Shown: positions 16,664-25,898 of the stretch, in pieces | Layout: each line of letters starts with the position of its first letter | Position numbering within the stretch: the stretch's first letter is position 1 | Origin: an uncultured Candidatus Saccharibacteria bacterium | Lineage (GTDB): Bacteria > Patescibacteriota > Saccharimonadia > Saccharimonadales > Saccharimonadaceae | Reading direction: 5' to 3' | Assembly: GCA_947165465.1 (NCBI GenBank) | Contig: CAMVAM010000001.1 | Coordinates: forward strand, 62,001 to 126,000 | Length of the DNA stretch: 64,000 bases | The notes under the pieces: generated by a model | The model's input: only the letters and a program-made list of their open reading frames with translations | The model's database searches: none | Told to the model about the DNA's origin: nothing | Made by a program: the position numbers and the translations under genes

Positions 16664-17851
16664 ATGGAAAATGAACATCTGTGGGTAGCCATTATTGCTG
16701 GCGGTAAAGGCACGCGCCTTTTCCCTATCAGTCATCCGGACTGCCCCAAGCAATTCTGTCAATTGGATGAACGTAACACCTTCATCCAGGCTGTAGTCGA
16801 CAATTTCACATTTCTCGGTGTCAAACCTACCAATATTGTTGTAATCACCACTACGGACGGCCAAACCGAACTCGCAAGGAAGCAATGCCTTCCAAGGGGC
16901 ATCATCTCGCAGAATATTCTGCAAGTGAGCCCGCAGCTTGGTTATGCCGGCTCCATGATAAAAGCAACCAGCGAAATCTACAAGATAGACCCCGCCGCAA
17001 TCATTATCAATACCCCGGCCGACCAGTATCTGGTCCCGGATTTTGAGTTCAAAGCGGCCATCGAATCGGCGGTCGCCGGAGCCAAAAACGGCAATTCGGT
17101 CATCGTTGGCGTCAAAGTCAATGATATCGTCACTGCCATGGGCTGCGGCCACGCGATTTACGAGGAAACCAATGCGCCTTGCTTCCCTGTTACCGGCTTC
17201 GTCGAGAAACCGGATCGGAAAAAGGCCGACGAAATCATGCGCCAAGGCAATTCTGCCTGCAACACCGGCATTAATGTCTGGCGCGCCGATGTCGTCGATC
17301 GCCTCTTTAGAGGCAAGAAGTACAGAGGTATCTCTACCAATAAAATGATGGAGATGCTGGGCGATCTTCAGGTTGCGGTCGGCTACTTTGAGTGGCACGA
17401 CTGCGGCACTTTGAAGTCGCTCTACGACATCAGTCGGAAAAGCCCCAATACCAAAAACGCCAGCATCGGCGGGGGCACGTTTGAAAGGATGGACTGCCAT
17501 CGGAGTCTGCTTTACGCCATCGAGGGCTTTGAGCTCCGCGTCAGCGGCGCCGAAGATGATGCGGTACTCTTTACCAGCATCAACGAACGCCCGATTGTGG
17601 TCGTAGCTAAGCTCTCTGACAGCCAGAAGATCAAACTCCTCGCCGAGGATTACCTCATGCACGAGGAGGTCTTGACCGACGACTTCTCGATGGGTGCCCG
17701 CAACAACACGGTACTTCGTTCGAACGTTTCGGACGAAATCATCGTCGGCTTCGTTGGCGTCCAGAACTATGCTGTGTACGTCCATCGGAAATCAGACGGC
17801 AACCTTGAAGCTGTCGTCTCGCAGCAGATGACAAAGGTTAAAAAAGACTAA
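16664..17851 (+). CDS. manC: Mannose-1-phosphate guanylyltransferase
   Basis: 395 residues. AIIAGGKGTRLFPIS, CPKQF, NTPADQYLV and GFVEKPDRKKA are the nucleotidyltransferase stations of GDP-mannose pyrophosphorylases. The C-terminal 130 residues are a beta-helix-like region (NASIGGGTFE). It would supply GDP-mannose for glycan synthesis. TAGGAGG lies 9 nt before the ATG at 16664. Codon use (CGG, AGG, many GCC/GTC) and GC content differ from the neighbouring operons, as in the other SD-led single genes of this window. A long open frame on the opposite strand (16640-17785) is judged a shadow. Confidence 0.88.
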   Translation: MENEHLWVAIIAGGKGTRLFPISHPDCPKQFCQLDERNTFIQAVVDNFTFLGVKPTNIVVITTTDGQTELARKQCLPRGIISQNILQVSPQLGYAGSMIKATSEIYKIDPAAIIINTPADQYLVPDFEFKAAIESAVAGAKNGNSVIVGVKVNDIVTAMGCGHAIYEETNAPCFPVTGFVEKPDRKKADEIMRQGNSACNTGINVWRADVVDRLFRGKKYRGISTNKMMEMLGDLQVAVGYFEWHDCGTLKSLYDISRKSPNTKNASIGGGTFERMDCHRSLLYAIEGFELRVSGAEDDAVLFTSINERPIVVVAKLSDSQKIKLLAEDYLMHEEVLTDDFSMGARNNTVLRSNVSDEIIVGFVGVQNYAVYVHRKSDGNLEAVVSQQMTKVKKD

Positions 17852-17862
17852 ATCCTAGAACC

Positions 17863-17892
17863 AAAAATCCCCCGTTAATCGGGGGACTTTTT
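17863..17892. terminator. Bidirectional terminator manC / rpsJ
   Basis: TCCCCCG-TTAAT-CGGGGGA stem with an A-run before and a T-run after, between the convergent manC and rpsJ genes. Confidence 0.9.
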
Positions 17893-17893
17893 A

Positions 17894-18220
17894 TTACATC
17901 TTGATTTCTGCGTCGACACCAGCTGGGAGTGAGAGGTTTTGGAGGCTCTCAATCGTCTTTGGATTGGCGTTCGAGATGTCGATAAGGCGCTTGTGAACCT
18001 TCATTTCGAAAGCTTCGCCACCGGTCTTGTAGACGTGTGGGGACTTTACGACGGTAAAGGTGCTACGCTTAGTTGGTAGAGGGATTGGGCCGCTGATTTT
18101 AGCGCCAGTGCGGATAGCCGTATCAACGATTTGGCGAGCGCTCTGATCAATCACGCGGTGATCGTAGGCTTTAAGACGAATGCGGATAGTTAATCCTTCG
18201 TCTTTCTTGGTTTCTGCCAT
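17894..18220 (-). CDS. rpsJ: Ribosomal protein S10
   Basis: 108 residues. [19 protein letters not shown] near the N-terminus and [20 protein letters not shown] are S10 hallmarks. It is a small-subunit head protein also used as NusE. Unusually it is monocistronic: a terminator follows and no S10-operon genes are attached. In many bacteria rpsJ follows tuf; here tuf lies 1.9 kb upstream with a surface-protein gene between. TGGTATAAT (TATAAT at 18301-18306) gives a leader of about 75 nt containing a hairpin, and GAAAGG precedes the ATG. Confidence 0.95.
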   Translation of the reverse strand: MAETKKDEGLTIRIRLKAYDHRVIDQSARQIVDTAIRTGAKISGPIPLPTKRSTFTVVKSPHVYKTGGEAFEMKVHKRLIDISNANPKTIESLQNLSLPAGVDAEIKM

Positions 18221-18236
18221 GTTTTATGACCTTTCT

Positions 18237-18271
18237 TGTCTGATAACCTCGAAAGAATGGAGTTTTTCAGA
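18237..18271 (-). promoter_or_regulatory. Stem-loop in rpsJ leader
   Basis: Within the leader, GTCTGA pairs with TCAGAC around an inner AACTC/GAGGTT stem. It lies just before the ribosome binding site, so it could be a translational control element. Inference from the inverted repeat only. Confidence 0.45.
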
Positions 18272-18330
18272 CTTGATGATTATTGTTAATATGTGTGAGG
18301 ATTATACCACAGAAAATTTGAAAAGTCAAA

Positions 18331-18357
18331 AAATCCCCCTTTTATAGGGGGATTTTT
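18331..18357 (-). terminator. Terminator of WG-repeat-like protein gene
   Basis: AATCCCCC-TTTTAT-AGGGGGATT stem flanked by A- and T-runs, between the stop at 18364 and the rpsJ promoter. Confidence 0.85.
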
Positions 18358-18363
18358 GATTAA

Positions 18364-20037
18364 CTACTTAGTTGCGGTAAAGAAGAGTTTACCTTCGTAA
18401 GTGTAATACTCGGTCTTGCCGTCTTCATTCTTCGTAGTGAAGTAGTTAGCATAGAAGGACTGAGTGTTAACGTTAGCAAGGATTACTTTGCCGTTATCCA
18501 TATCGATTACGTCATAGTCGGAGTTGTCGTTCTTGCCGGTCCAGATGTTGTGGTCAACTGGGTTGGAGCGGTAGCTGACAACGCTGTATTCTTTAGCGCC
18601 TTCGATAGTCTTACCGTCTTTGCCAAGGATGTAATATTTGCCGTCCTTAGTGCGGGCTTCGTAGCCACCCTTGTAGGAGTAGATTCTACGGTAAGAGGTC
18701 TCTTCGTCACCGATACGATTGCCAGCTGCATCAATGAGATAGTATTCGCTTTCCTTCTCTGCTACCACGGCGTGGTGGTGACGATCGAACAAGGTGTCAA
18801 TATCTTCGAATTCTTTGCCACCGAAGGCTTCGTTGCCATCAAGGGTGTAGAATTTGAATTTACCATTGTTGCTGATTGCGTAGTAATCTTCGTACATTAC
18901 GCCACTGAGTGATTCGGCATCATCCTCAAAGGTTTTGATGACTTCGCCGTTGCGATAAATCTCAACCTTGTTGTCATCGGTTTCAGCTGCAAAGTTGTTG
19001 TAGTCTTTTAAAATTACGTAGGCATTGACTTTTCTGACTACCTTGTATTCATTGTTAAGCAATGCGATTTCATTGTAGTTGTCGTAACCAACTATGTCGT
19101 TAAGGACAGTAAAGGTGTAATACTTGGTTTCGTTAAGATCAATCACTCTGCCACCGGCGAGGAGTTTGAAATCTTTTGATTCTTCGCTGTTCTTAAGGAG
19201 AACTTTCGAGCGGTCATTTGAAACCTCGTCAATCGTGTAGCGAACACCTTCAAAGTCTGCAAGTACGTTGCCGGTGCGGGCATCGAACACAACGTTACGG
19301 CCGTTGTAGAAGACTGCGCCAAAGTCGTTTGAGCTATCAAGCTTGGCTGAAGCGGCATCTTCGCTAACCTCCATCTCGACGATAGTTTTACCATCGTGGT
19401 TGAAGAGAATTACCTTTTCTGAGGTTTCGGCGAGCGCAAAGGCGCTAGATGAGTAGCTCGAGCGAAGACTGATTGAGTCACCTTCAAGAAGTACTCTGCC
19501 GTCACCGGTCAAGACGTAGTTCTTCTTCGTGTTGCCGTCTTTAGCAAGATACAAACCACCTCTTTGGGTAAGTTCGCCATATCTACCAAATTCGATTGAA
19601 GCTGAACCATTATCTTTTACTACGCCGACTTGGGTGTCTTTTCTTGCATAGGCATAGCCTGCGATGAAGCTAGTGATGTAGTCGTATTCGTCTTCGCCAA
19701 CTCTTTCACCTTCTTTGTTCCAGAGCGTGTATTTGCCGTTGTCCTGGATGGCAAAGGCTGGTGAGTAAGATAAAGCGTTCTTTGGATCGGATGGGTCGCC
19801 ACCTTTTGGTAGGAAGATGACCAGAAGTACGACGGCTACAACCGCGAGGATGCCGAAAATCAGGCCAAAGATTAGACCTTTTTTAGATTTCTTTTTTCTC
19901 TCGACCGGTTTTGTTGCGGTCTTAACCTCTTCTTTTTTTTCTGTTACTTCTTTTGCTGGAGCTTCGGCAGGTTTTTCAACCTTTTCCTTTACCTCCGGCT
20001 TTTTATCTGGTTTTTTAGTAGGCTTTTCTTCTGCCAT
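18364..20037 (-). CDS. Single-pass surface protein with WG-like repeats
   Basis: 557 residues. Residues 1-50 are Lys/Glu/Pro-rich (cytosolic), about 52-75 form a membrane helix (GLIFGLIFGILAVVAVVLLV), and the rest is predicted outside. The outer part has repeated units of the WG/KWG kind, for example GKYTLWNKEGERVGEDEYD and YYLIDAAGNRIGDEE, spaced about 40-50 residues. Such repeats form beta-propeller or solenoid surfaces; function unknown. SD-led: TGGTATAAT (20062-20067 region) directly after the tuf terminator, TAGGAG before the ATG. It separates tuf from rpsJ. Confidence 0.72.
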   Translation of the reverse strand: MAEEKPTKKPDKKPEVKEKVEKPAEAPAKEVTEKKEEVKTATKPVERKKKSKKGLIFGLIFGILAVVAVVLLVIFLPKGGDPSDPKNALSYSPAFAIQDNGKYTLWNKEGERVGEDEYDYITSFIAGYAYARKDTQVGVVKDNGSASIEFGRYGELTQRGGLYLAKDGNTKKNYVLTGDGRVLLEGDSISLRSSYSSSAFALAETSEKVILFNHDGKTIVEMEVSEDAASAKLDSSNDFGAVFYNGRNVVFDARTGNVLADFEGVRYTIDEVSNDRSKVLLKNSEESKDFKLLAGGRVIDLNETKYYTFTVLNDIVGYDNYNEIALLNNEYKVVRKVNAYVILKDYNNFAAETDDNKVEIYRNGEVIKTFEDDAESLSGVMYEDYYAISNNGKFKFYTLDGNEAFGGKEFEDIDTLFDRHHHAVVAEKESEYYLIDAAGNRIGDEETSYRRIYSYKGGYEARTKDGKYYILGKDGKTIEGAKEYSVVSYRSNPVDHNIWTGKNDNSDYDVIDMDNGKVILANVNTQSFYANYFTTKNEDGKTEYYTYEGKLFFTATK

Positions 20038-20069
20038 ATTAACTCCTATTAGTTAGTCTCATTATACCA

Positions 20070-20099
20070 AAAATCCCCCGCTTTCGCGAGGGATTTTAA
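20070..20099 (-). terminator. Terminator of tuf
   Basis: AATCCCCCGC-TTTC-GCGAGGGATT stem with flanking A- and T-runs, 16 nt after the tuf stop. Confidence 0.88.
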
Positions 20100-20114
20100 G
20101 TTCATTTCAAGTTA

Positions 20115-21299
20115 TTATTTAATAACCTTGGTAATGACACCAGAACCGACGGTCTTGCCACCTTCACGGATAGCAAAGCGGTCGTTGTTGTTCATAGCAA
20201 CTGGAGCGAGAAGCTTCACATTGAAGGTAACTTGGTCACCTGGCATGACAATTTCCTTGTCAGCTGGGAGTTCGACTTCACCAGTAACATCCGTAGTACG
20301 GAAGTAGAATTGTGGCTTGTAACCCTTTGAGAATGGAGTGTGGCGACCACCTTCCTCTTTCTTAAGGATGTAAACCTGTGCCTCAAATTCAGTGTGTGGG
20401 GTGATTGAACCTGGCTTTGCAATAACTTGGCCACGCTCAATTTGATCACGCTCGATACCACGGAGGAGAAGACCAGCGTTATCGCCAGCTTGACCTTGAT
20501 CGAGAGTCTTGTGGAAGGCTTCAATACCAGTCACAACAGACTTCTGAGTGTCGCGGAGACCAACGATTTCAACTTCGTCGTTGAGTTTTACAACACCTTG
20601 CTCAATACGACCAGTAGCTACAGTACCACGGCCTTTGATTGAGAAGACATCCTCGATTGGCATGAGGAATGGCTTCTGAAGATCGTGTTCAGGAATGTCG
20701 AAGTATTCGTCCATAGCGTGAACGAGATCCATGATAGCATCTTCGGCTTCCTTATCACCTTCGAGAGCCTTAGTAGCAGAACCCTTGATGATTGGAGCGT
20801 TGTCGCCATCGAAGCCGTACTTGTTAAGAAGCTCACGAACATCCATTTCAACGAGCTCAACGAGTTCTGGATCAGCGAGGTCCATCTTGTTGAGGAAGAC
20901 GATGATTTTTGGAACGTTCACCTGGTGAGCAAGAAGTACGTGCTCGCGGGTCTGTGGAAGTGGACCATCGTTCGCAGCAACTACGAGGATAGCACCATCA
21001 ACCTGTGCAGCACCGGTAATCATGTTCTTAATGTAGTCTGCGTGGCCTGGCATGTCTACGTGTGCGTAGTGGCGCTTTTCAGACTCATACTCCTGGTGAG
21101 AGGTAGCGATGGTGATACCACGAGCTTTCTCTTCTGGAGCGTTATCGATTTGATCATAAGCAACTGGCTTGTTTACGTCCGATGGAAGTCTCTTCGCGAG
21201 GACGGTAGTAATCGCAGCAGTTAAAGTGGTTTTACCATGGTCGACGTGACCCATGGTGCCGACATTGATATGCGGCTTGGAACGGTCAAAATTTGCCAT
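20115..21299 (-). CDS. tuf: Elongation factor Tu
   Basis: 394 residues, full length. [14 protein letters not shown] (P-loop), RGITIATSH (switch I), DMPGHADY (usual DCPGH with Met for Cys), [10 protein letters not shown] (NKxD intact) and [10 protein letters not shown] are visible. Delivers aminoacyl-tRNA to the ribosome. It stands alone with its own promoter (TTTACA at 21392-21397, 17-nt spacer, TAAAAT at 21369-21374), a leader hairpin and AAAGGAG before the ATG. The order fusA-tuf-rpsJ is kept on the strand but with insertions. Confidence 0.98.
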   Translation of the reverse strand: MANFDRSKPHINVGTMGHVDHGKTTLTAAITTVLAKRLPSDVNKPVAYDQIDNAPEEKARGITIATSHQEYESEKRHYAHVDMPGHADYIKNMITGAAQVDGAILVVAANDGPLPQTREHVLLAHQVNVPKIIVFLNKMDLADPELVELVEMDVRELLNKYGFDGDNAPIIKGSATKALEGDKEAEDAIMDLVHAMDEYFDIPEHDLQKPFLMPIEDVFSIKGRGTVATGRIEQGVVKLNDEVEIVGLRDTQKSVVTGIEAFHKTLDQGQAGDNAGLLLRGIERDQIERGQVIAKPGSITPHTEFEAQVYILKKEEGGRHTPFSKGYKPQFYFRTTDVTGEVELPADKEIVMPGDQVTFNVKLLAPVAMNNNDRFAIREGGKTVGSGVITKVIK

Positions 21300-21323
21300 T
21301 CATTCTCCTTTTATATTATTAAT

Positions 21324-21355
21324 GTTTGGAGCGCTAATAAAAACCAGCTCCAAAC
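21324..21355 (-). promoter_or_regulatory. Stem-loop in tuf leader
   Basis: Perfect 9-bp stem GTTTGGAGC/GCTCCAAAC with a 14-nt loop, in the 5' leader between the promoter and the ribosome binding site. No T-run follows, so it is not a terminator; message stabilisation or control is inferred. Confidence 0.6.
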
Positions 21356-21436
21356 CTCTACAAGTATTATTTTAGACTATTTTTGCAGAATTGTAAAGAG
21401 TAAAAAGTGGTTATTTTTGTATTTTTAAGGCAATTT

Positions 21437-21480
21437 AAAAGGCCCCGGCAGAAATTCTGCCGAGGCCCCGAAATACGATG
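21437..21480 (-). terminator. Terminator of coiled-coil gene
   Basis: GGCCTCGGCAGAA/TTCTGCCGGGGCC stem followed on the minus strand by TTTTAAATT, 10 nt after the stop. Confidence 0.8.
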
Positions 21481-21490
21481 ATTTTTGCAG

Positions 21491-22648
21491 TTAAGCAGCG
21501 CTTAAATGCAGATGATATTTGGCGAGAATCTCTTCGATTTCGATTACATTTTTTTCACCTACTTTCATTTTGACTAAAGTGGCTCGAGGAGTCTTGAGGA
21601 GCTTATCCAAGGAATCGATAGCGATCCGGATCAGCGCGTTCTTGATTTCTTCTCTGAATAAGCCATAGAAGGCATCATGAACGGCATCGCTGATGGTCTC
21701 CACCATGTTTTCCGCTCTCTTGTCGTCAGTGACAATAGCGCGGATTCTAATCAGGTTCTCGTGCGACTCCTTGTAGGGAGCCAGACGATACACTGCCTGG
21801 ACGAGCTCAACGCCAACCTCGGAGATTTCAGCATCTTTACTTGCGATAAGGTCTGCATACTCAGCATCCTTTTTAGCAAGCTTTGCTTCGAGCATCGCAA
21901 TGACTTCATGGAGACGGGCAATCTCTTCGTCGCGTTCCTGAATGGTAGTGGCTTGAGCTTTGCTTTCCAGTCTCAGCTTGTGAAGATTCTGCTTCATGCT
22001 CTCGCGCACCGACTCTTTGAGTTCGGCGGCTTGAGTCTTGGCCTCTTTCTTCAGCCTTTCGACCTCAGAACTAGCTGCAGCCATCAGTTTTTTGGACATA
22101 GACAGTTCATTGCCCAGTCTGGTTACAGCGGCCGTGAGTTTTGCGATCTCAGCATCCTTCTTTTCCAGTTCCTCATCCTGCTCAAGGACTGTCTTCTGGA
22201 CATTTCCGAGCTTTTCCTTAAGCTCAGCAATTTCCTTCTCGGCAGCCTCCTTGTACCTTCTGAACTCGTCTTCGAGCTCATCGGCTTTCTTTCCGCGGAC
22301 TTCCAACTCTTCCTGGCTGGCGGTGAGTTTTTTAAACTCGGGATAACGCTTAGCGAGAGCATCCATCCACTTGTTGAACATGGGATAATACTCTTGCGTG
22401 TCGATATTCCTTGCCTTGGCCAGTTCTCTCTTGGAGATGCGTTCGGCGTTGATGCCGAAGAACCGCTGGATGTCGCTAGCGGCACCAGGCTCTTTTTTAA
22501 GAGTATCGCTAATGAGCGCGAGTGCTTGGTTGTAGTTGCCCTGCAGGATTGCAGGAGGAACTACGTTCTTGGCATTGGGGAATTTGACACTGTGAAGCAC
22601 GACCATGAAATTCTCGCCGGGGGTACGCTCTTTGTTGATTCTGTTCAT
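21491..22648 (-). CDS. Coiled-coil protein of unknown function
   Basis: 385 residues from the ATG at 22648, chosen because AAAGGAA lies upstream in the leader; an ATG at 22711 is further into the leader. Residues about 1-100 look globular (PPAILQGNYNQALALISDTL). Residues about 110-290 are continuous heptad-rich coiled coil with many Glu/Lys/Ala, and the last 90 residues are helical. No ATPase motif, so it is not an SMC protein. Strong own promoter, a 16-bp leader hairpin and terminator make it a self-contained unit. Codon use resembles manC, unlike its tuf and fusA neighbours. Possibly cytoskeletal or structural; not recognised. Confidence 0.7.
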   Translation of the reverse strand: MNRINKERTPGENFMVVLHSVKFPNAKNVVPPAILQGNYNQALALISDTLKKEPGAASDIQRFFGINAERISKRELAKARNIDTQEYYPMFNKWMDALAKRYPEFKKLTASQEELEVRGKKADELEDEFRRYKEAAEKEIAELKEKLGNVQKTVLEQDEELEKKDAEIAKLTAAVTRLGNELSMSKKLMAAASSEVERLKKEAKTQAAELKESVRESMKQNLHKLRLESKAQATTIQERDEEIARLHEVIAMLEAKLAKKDAEYADLIASKDAEISEVGVELVQAVYRLAPYKESHENLIRIRAIVTDDKRAENMVETISDAVHDAFYGLFREEIKNALIRIAIDSLDKLLKTPRATLVKMKVGEKNVIEIEEILAKYHLHLSAA

Positions 22649-22741
22649 AACAGATGGTTCCTTTCGGATAATAAAATTATTTACAATCTTAAATCCTAAT
22701 CTTAGACTCAAAGGTGTGCACCCCTCTTTATCATCGTATTA

Positions 22742-22796
22742 AGGTTTAGATTGCAGAACAAAGCTAGTTTTTAGCTCTCTTCTGCAATCTAAACCT
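22742..22796 (-). promoter_or_regulatory. 16-bp stem-loop in leader of coiled-coil gene
   Basis: AGGTTTAGATTGCAGA pairs perfectly with TCTGCAATCTAAACCT (22781-22796), and an inner AGCTA/TTAGCT stem lies in the loop. It begins about 18 nt after the predicted start of transcription. There is no T-run, so it is more likely a stability or control element than a terminator. Confidence 0.7.
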
Positions 22797-22820
22797 CTAT
22801 GTTAAGGTACTATACTATAT

Positions 22821-22886
22821 ATTATAGCATAAACGCTTTAAAAAGTCAATATAGATATTGAAAAATATGACATTTCATGTTATAGT
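22821..22886. promoter_or_regulatory. Divergent promoter pair
   Basis: Minus: TTGACT (22844-22849), 17-nt spacer, TGC-TATAAT (22821-22826), for the coiled-coil gene. Plus: TTGAAA (22858-22863), 17-nt spacer, TATAGT (22881-22886), for the gene at 22935. The -35 boxes are 8 bp apart. Confidence 0.8.
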
Positions 22887-22934
22887 AATGCAAATTGTGC
22901 CAGACAATTAGTAAATTAAGGAGGTGAGAGATCA

Positions 22935-23345
22935 TTGAAACAAAATGATAGCCTGGATGGCATTTTCTCTTTTGAAAACGGTGATGTTGGCAAAATTTTC
23001 CAAGTAATAGAAAATGAATCAGGAGAAAAAGAGCTATCGTTTGGAATACTGATGGGTCCATTCCTCGAAAACGAGGCTTATGACCAACTCGCTATTGCAA
23101 ATGTCAACCTTTTTATGCTGCTTGCGGCGAGTGCAATGTATAAATCCGCCTACACTATTGAGGGCGTCATGCCAGAGGTTAGTCAATCATTTGTGGCACT
23201 CTGCGACACAATCGACCAAATTTGCTCGGAACTAGATTCCTCACTTCAAATCATTTCCGAGAAACTTGGATACGAAAACTGGAAAGAAATGTCCGAATTT
23301 GAGGACGCTCTCGAAAAAATCAGAAAAGAATATGGCACAAAATAA
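22935..23345 (+). CDS. Small acidic protein of unknown function (TTG start)
   Basis: 136 residues, mostly helical and acidic, without membrane segment or known motif. The only start compatible with the strong AAGGAGG (10 nt upstream) is TTG at 22935; no ATG is in frame before residue 40. It has its own consensus promoter, divergent from the coiled-coil gene, and its own terminator. I do not recognise the family. The shared regulatory region suggests it may be expressed together with the coiled-coil gene. Confidence 0.65.
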   Translation: MKQNDSLDGIFSFENGDVGKIFQVIENESGEKELSFGILMGPFLENEAYDQLAIANVNLFMLLAASAMYKSAYTIEGVMPEVSQSFVALCDTIDQICSELDSSLQIISEKLGYENWKEMSEFEDALEKIRKEYGTK

Positions 23346-23368
23346 TCCCCGGTTTCCCGGGGATTTTT
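23345..23368. terminator. Terminator of gene 22935 / fusA side
   Basis: ATCCCCGG-TTTC-CCGGGGAT-type stem followed by TTTTT, immediately after the stop codon. Confidence 0.85.
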
Positions 23369-23374
23369 CATGCA

Positions 23375-25474
23375 CTATTTCGAGTTTCTCTTCTCGATGA
23401 TTTCCTGTGCTACGTTTGGTGGTACTTCCTCGTAAGCGAAGAGCTCCATTGAAGAAGCCGCACGACCTTGCGTCATACCACGGAGATCACCAGTATAACC
23501 GAAGAGGTTGGCGAGTGGACAGAAGGCCTTAATGAGCTTAGCGCCACCATTCAAATCTTCCATCTCATCGATGCGACCACGGCGAGAGTTGATATCGCCA
23601 ATCACGTCACCCATGAATTCTTCTGGAGTTGTGATTTCCATCTTCATGACTGGCTCAAGAAGCACTGGGTTGGCTTTCTTGATACCTTCGCGAGTTGCAA
23701 GTGCACCGGCGAGGGTGAAGGCGAGCTCGGATGAGTCGACATCGTGGTAAGAACCATCATAAAGCGTTGCTTTCACGTCTACTACTGGGTAACCAGCGAT
23801 AACACCACCGGCGAGAGTATCTTCGACACCTTTTTGAACTGGCTTGCGGTATTCTTGTGGAACCACGCCACCCTTAATCATATCGATGAACTCAAAGCCC
23901 TTGCCTGGTTCATTTGGCTCAAACTTAATCCAAACGTCACCGTACTGGCCACGACCACCGGACTGCTTGATGTGCTTGCCTTGGGCTTCAGCAGTACCAC
24001 GAATAGTTTCGCGATAGGCAACTTGTGGAGCACCAGTGTTGGCTTCTACGCCATGCTCACGCTTCAAGCGGTCGATGATGATTTCAAGGTGAAGCTCACC
24101 CATACCGGAAATAATGGTTTGGCCAGTTTCTTCATCGGTGTGCACGCGGAAGGTTGGATCTTCTTCGGCCATCTTCGCAAGACCGATACCCATTTTTTCT
24201 TGGTCGGCTTTAGTCTTTGGTTCCACGGCGATTGATACCGGTGGGTCTGGGAAGTCGATAGATTCAAGATGAATCGGATGTGCTGGATCGCAAAGGGTGG
24301 TACCAGTGGTACATTCCTTAAGTCCAACCACAGCGGCGATATCACCAGCGGTGATTTCGGAGATTTCCTCACGCTTATCAGCAAACATACGGACTACGCG
24401 ACCAATGCGTTCCTTGTTGCCGGTCGTAGCGTTAAGAATAAATGAACCAGATTTAAGAACGCCAGCGTAGACGCGGACGAAAATGAGCTTACCAACGAAT
24501 GGGTCGGTAGCAATCTTAAATGCGAGTGCGGTAAGAGGCTCATTATCAGAAGCCTTGCGAACGATTTGATCACCGGTCTTTGGATCGGTGCCAACAGTTT
24601 GACCTTGGTCACGGTCAAGTGGGCTTGGGAGATAGTCGGTCATGAGGTCGAGAACCTTCTCAACAATCACACCACGGCCATCACCACCGGTGACTAGGAA
24701 GAAATCACCTTCAAGGACACGCTTACGAAGAGCAGCCTTAAGTTCAATTTCGGTGATTGCGTCTTCACCTTGATTGAAATACTTATCCATCAAAGCTTCA
24801 TCAGCTTGGACGGCTTCTTCCACGAGCATTGAACGAGCGTTCTTGGCTTTTTCAACCATGTCAGCTGGAATCTCACCAACGGTAAGTTCGTGATCGGTAT
24901 AATCTTTGTAGGTGTAAGCCTTCATATCAATAAGGTCTACGACACCACAAATGTCTTTTTCAAAACCAATTGGAAGGTGAATTGCTACAGCGTTCTTTGA
25001 AAGACGCTTGTGAATTGAATCGAGGGATTTATAGAAATCACCACCAATTTGATTGATCTTGTTAACAAAACAAATACGTGGAATGCCATACTTGGTAGCC
25101 TGGCGCCACACGGTTTCAGACTGAGCTTCTACGCCCATCTTGCCATCGAACACCACGACTGCACCATCGAGCACGCGAAGTGAACGCTCCACTTCAGCGG
25201 TAAAGTCGATGTGGCCCGGGGTATCGATGATATTAATCTTGTGACCTTTCCAATAAGTCGTGACAGCTGCAGAAGTAATCGTGATGCCACGTTCCTTTTC
25301 CTGCTCCATCCAGTCGGTCGTTGCGCCGCCGGTGTCGCCCTTGACGAGATCGATTTTGTGCTTAAGTCCGGTACGATAAAGAATCGCTTCGGAGGTAGTA
25401 GTTTTACCTGCGTCAATGTGCGCAATAATACCAATATTGCGTAGCTTTGCCAGGTCCTTAAATTCAGTAGCCAT
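23375..25474 (-). CDS. fusA: Elongation factor G with altered NKxD motif
   Basis: 699 residues, all five EF-G domains. [14 protein letters not shown] (P-loop), RGITITSAA (switch I) and DTPGHIDF (G3) are normal. The G4 motif, normally NKMD in FVNKMDRxGADF, reads [12 protein letters not shown] (codons AAC AAG ATC AAT near 25062), so the guanine-specifying Asp is Asn. The rest of the protein is normal to the C-terminus, so this is no decayed copy. EF-G moves the ribosome and helps recycle it. AAAGGAG before the ATG; TGGTAGAAT (25556-25561) gives a leader of about 75 nt. Upstream rpsL/rpsG are absent. Confidence 0.96.
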   Translation of the reverse strand: MATEFKDLAKLRNIGIIAHIDAGKTTTSEAILYRTGLKHKIDLVKGDTGGATTDWMEQEKERGITITSAAVTTYWKGHKINIIDTPGHIDFTAEVERSLRVLDGAVVVFDGKMGVEAQSETVWRQATKYGIPRICFVNKINQIGGDFYKSLDSIHKRLSKNAVAIHLPIGFEKDICGVVDLIDMKAYTYKDYTDHELTVGEIPADMVEKAKNARSMLVEEAVQADEALMDKYFNQGEDAITEIELKAALRKRVLEGDFFLVTGGDGRGVIVEKVLDLMTDYLPSPLDRDQGQTVGTDPKTGDQIVRKASDNEPLTALAFKIATDPFVGKLIFVRVYAGVLKSGSFILNATTGNKERIGRVVRMFADKREEISEITAGDIAAVVGLKECTTGTTLCDPAHPIHLESIDFPDPPVSIAVEPKTKADQEKMGIGLAKMAEEDPTFRVHTDEETGQTIISGMGELHLEIIIDRLKREHGVEANTGAPQVAYRETIRGTAEAQGKHIKQSGGRGQYGDVWIKFEPNEPGKGFEFIDMIKGGVVPQEYRKPVQKGVEDTLAGGVIAGYPVVDVKATLYDGSYHDVDSSELAFTLAGALATREGIKKANPVLLEPVMKMEITTPEEFMGDVIGDINSRRGRIDEMEDLNGGAKLIKAFCPLANLFGYTGDLRGMTQGRAASSMELFAYEEVPPNVAQEIIEKRNSK

Positions 25475-25609
25475 ATGCTCCTTTTAATATTATTATTACT
25501 TATTCGTTCTTGCTAAAGTTACCACACTCAAAAACAAGAGACAATTTATGTGGCTATTCTACCACATATCTCAAAAAAAATAAAGCAAAATCAAAATCTT
25601 TAAAGCATT

Positions 25610-25637
25610 GAAAAACCCCAGCGCATTTGCGCTGGGG
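25610..25637 (-). terminator. Terminator of the 26.3-25.6 kb transcript
   Basis: CCCCAGCGC-AAA-TGCGCTGGGG-type stem followed on the minus strand by TTTTTC. Confidence 0.85.
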
Positions 25638-25752
25638 CCGCTAGGGGGATGGAGGTTGAACCTCCGCGGTCCGAGTCTATACTCGGCACTTCAGGTGGAT
25701 GTACAACAGAACGTTCGCCAACCACGTGCAGAAAAGAAAGGAGACTACAGCC

Positions 25753-25824
25753 ATGACTACTGAAGGTAGACTTGGGATGCGATACCATCTCACTTGGGTG
25801 AACCACTCCCTTGGATTGATTTAA
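25753..25824 (+). CDS. Candidate minigene 1 (23 residues)
   Basis: ATG to TAA, 23 codons, preceded by the 9-nt Shine-Dalgarno AGAAAGGAG (25735-25743) at 9-nt spacing. Not hydrophobic; no family. Antisense to the predicted minus-strand RNA. A possible plus promoter is TTGAAC-16 nt-TATACT near 25655-25685. Support comes only from the ribosome binding site. Confidence 0.3.
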   Translation: MTTEGRLGMRYHLTWVNHSLGLI

Positions 25825-25866
25825 TCGCACCCCGTAAAGAGGTGGAGGTAAAAAAGGAGTGAAAAA

Positions 25867-25896
25867 ATGGCAACCGTATTTTTAGAAAGGATTTGA
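25867..25896 (+). CDS. Candidate minigene 2 (9 residues)
   Basis: MATVFLERI then TGA, preceded by AAGGAG at 7-nt spacing inside a purine-rich GGTGGAGGTAAAAAAGGAG run. It ends 2 nt before the start of the next candidate. Confidence 0.22.
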   Translation: MATVFLERI

Positions 25897-25898
25897 AA

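Noticed and set aside
16640-17785. 381-codon open frame on the minus strand opposite manC
   Set aside because: It is a shadow of manC. The plus frame has clear nucleotidyltransferase motifs, a consensus promoter and a ribosome binding site; the minus frame has none.
21677-22699. 340-codon open frame on the plus strand opposite the coiled-coil gene
   Set aside because: Antisense of heptad-rich codons (Glu/Lys/Ala) easily stays open. No promoter or ribosome binding site, and the frame runs through the 5' region of the real gene.
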